Positions 63,902 to 64,000 of a stretch of DNA of 64,000 nucleotides are shown piece after piece. Position 1 is the stretch's first letter. Each line of letters starts with the position of its first letter. Origin of the DNA: JAZTZP01 sp045637525 (GTDB lineage Bacteria > Bacillota > Clostridia > UBA1381); NCBI GenBank assembly GCA_045637525.1, contig JAZTZP010000169.1, positions 1 through 64,000 on the forward strand, read 5' to 3'. The position numbers and the translations under genes are program-made. Below the pieces are notes generated by a model. It worked only from the letters and a program-made list of their open reading frames with translations, ran no database searches and was not told the origin of the DNA.

Positions 63902-64000
63902 TCAATTATTTTCTCTGTTTTTAAAGTGTTTTTTCATAAACAAAGGATAAAATACTATAAAAATATCCGCTGTAAAAATTACTGCAAATAAACTAAGCCA
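63902..64000 (-). CDS. Truncated C-terminus of a membrane-like protein
   Basis: The last 32 codons of a leftward frame run off the window edge and end at TGA 63902-63904. They encode a hydrophobic stretch (WLSLFAVIFTADIFIVFYPL) followed by a basic tail. It would be the gene upstream of era; its family cannot be read from this piece. Confidence 0.4.
   Translation of the reverse strand, partial: WLSLFAVIFTADIFIVFYPLFMKKHFKNRENN

Overview
The window looks like chromosome of a low-GC anaerobic member of the Bacillota, most likely class Clostridia. The evidence is AddAB instead of RecBCD, SLH-anchored surface proteins, a rpmH-rnpA-yidD-yidC-jag block, CdaA/CdaR c-di-AMP genes, YesM/YesN-type two-component signalling, and an LplB/LplC-type sugar ABC importer with no dedicated ATPase. 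The abundance of secreted lyase-like and SLH proteins suggests a gut plant- or host-glycan degrader. The exact order (for example Monoglobales-like) is only a guess. No rRNA, tRNA, CRISPR, prophage or transposase gene was seen.

Layout. 1-401 is a hairpin-rich spacer ending in a consensus promoter for addB-addA (402-7365). 7366-8390 is a graveyard and repeat island: a palindromic element, a 5' remnant of a GH28-like gene, and an interspersed repeat interrupted by a second element with perfect inverted ends and an 11-bp target duplication. 8391-32423 reads entirely leftward with gaps of 0-91 bases (or overlaps) and appears to be one operon of about 24 kb. In transcription order it encodes two ABC permeases, a GH28-like beta-helix enzyme, a cytoplasmic heparinase II/III-like lyase, a solute-binding lipoprotein, a repeat-containing secreted protein, two SLH surface proteins, two tandem secreted heparinase II/III-like proteins and a NodB-type deacetylase. 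A YesM/YesN sensor-regulator pair (32907-35800) sits just upstream.

35819-36616 is a second decay zone with a Fic-family 3' remnant and a scrap matching the AddA C-terminus. 36617-43775 holds a second catabolic module. A leftward operon (GH105-like hydrolase, hexapeptide acetyltransferase, beta-propeller, AraM-like dehydrogenase) and a rightward operon (RraA-like, SDR, YhcH-like) flank an AraC regulator. The two operons share a nearly identical 36-bp element abutting their -35 boxes. The likely overall logic is: surface lyases cut an acidic, probably acetylated polysaccharide; the ABC importer takes up the oligosaccharides; cytoplasmic lyase, GH28-like and GH105-like enzymes reduce them to unsaturated or free uronates; and the RraA/SDR/YhcH set feeds these into central metabolism. 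The substrate cannot be fixed from sequence alone.

43841-64000 is mainly housekeeping: MATE exporter, jag-yidC-yidD-rnpA-rpmH, Hsp33, cdaR-cdaA, a stalk/cohesin-like secreted protein, YjbQ, an esterase/DUF3006/ComEC-like hydrolase set, an amidohydrolase, trmB, a radical SAM protein, hpt, a serine hydrolase, a DNA glycosylase, dCMP deaminase, recO and era. It also holds a compact S26-peptidase/PqqD/HprK-like cassette and a chimeric CDP-alcohol transferase/EEP-nuclease relic. The most novel signals are two families of putative AraC-type operators, the gene relics and the orphan PqqD-kinase-peptidase cassette.
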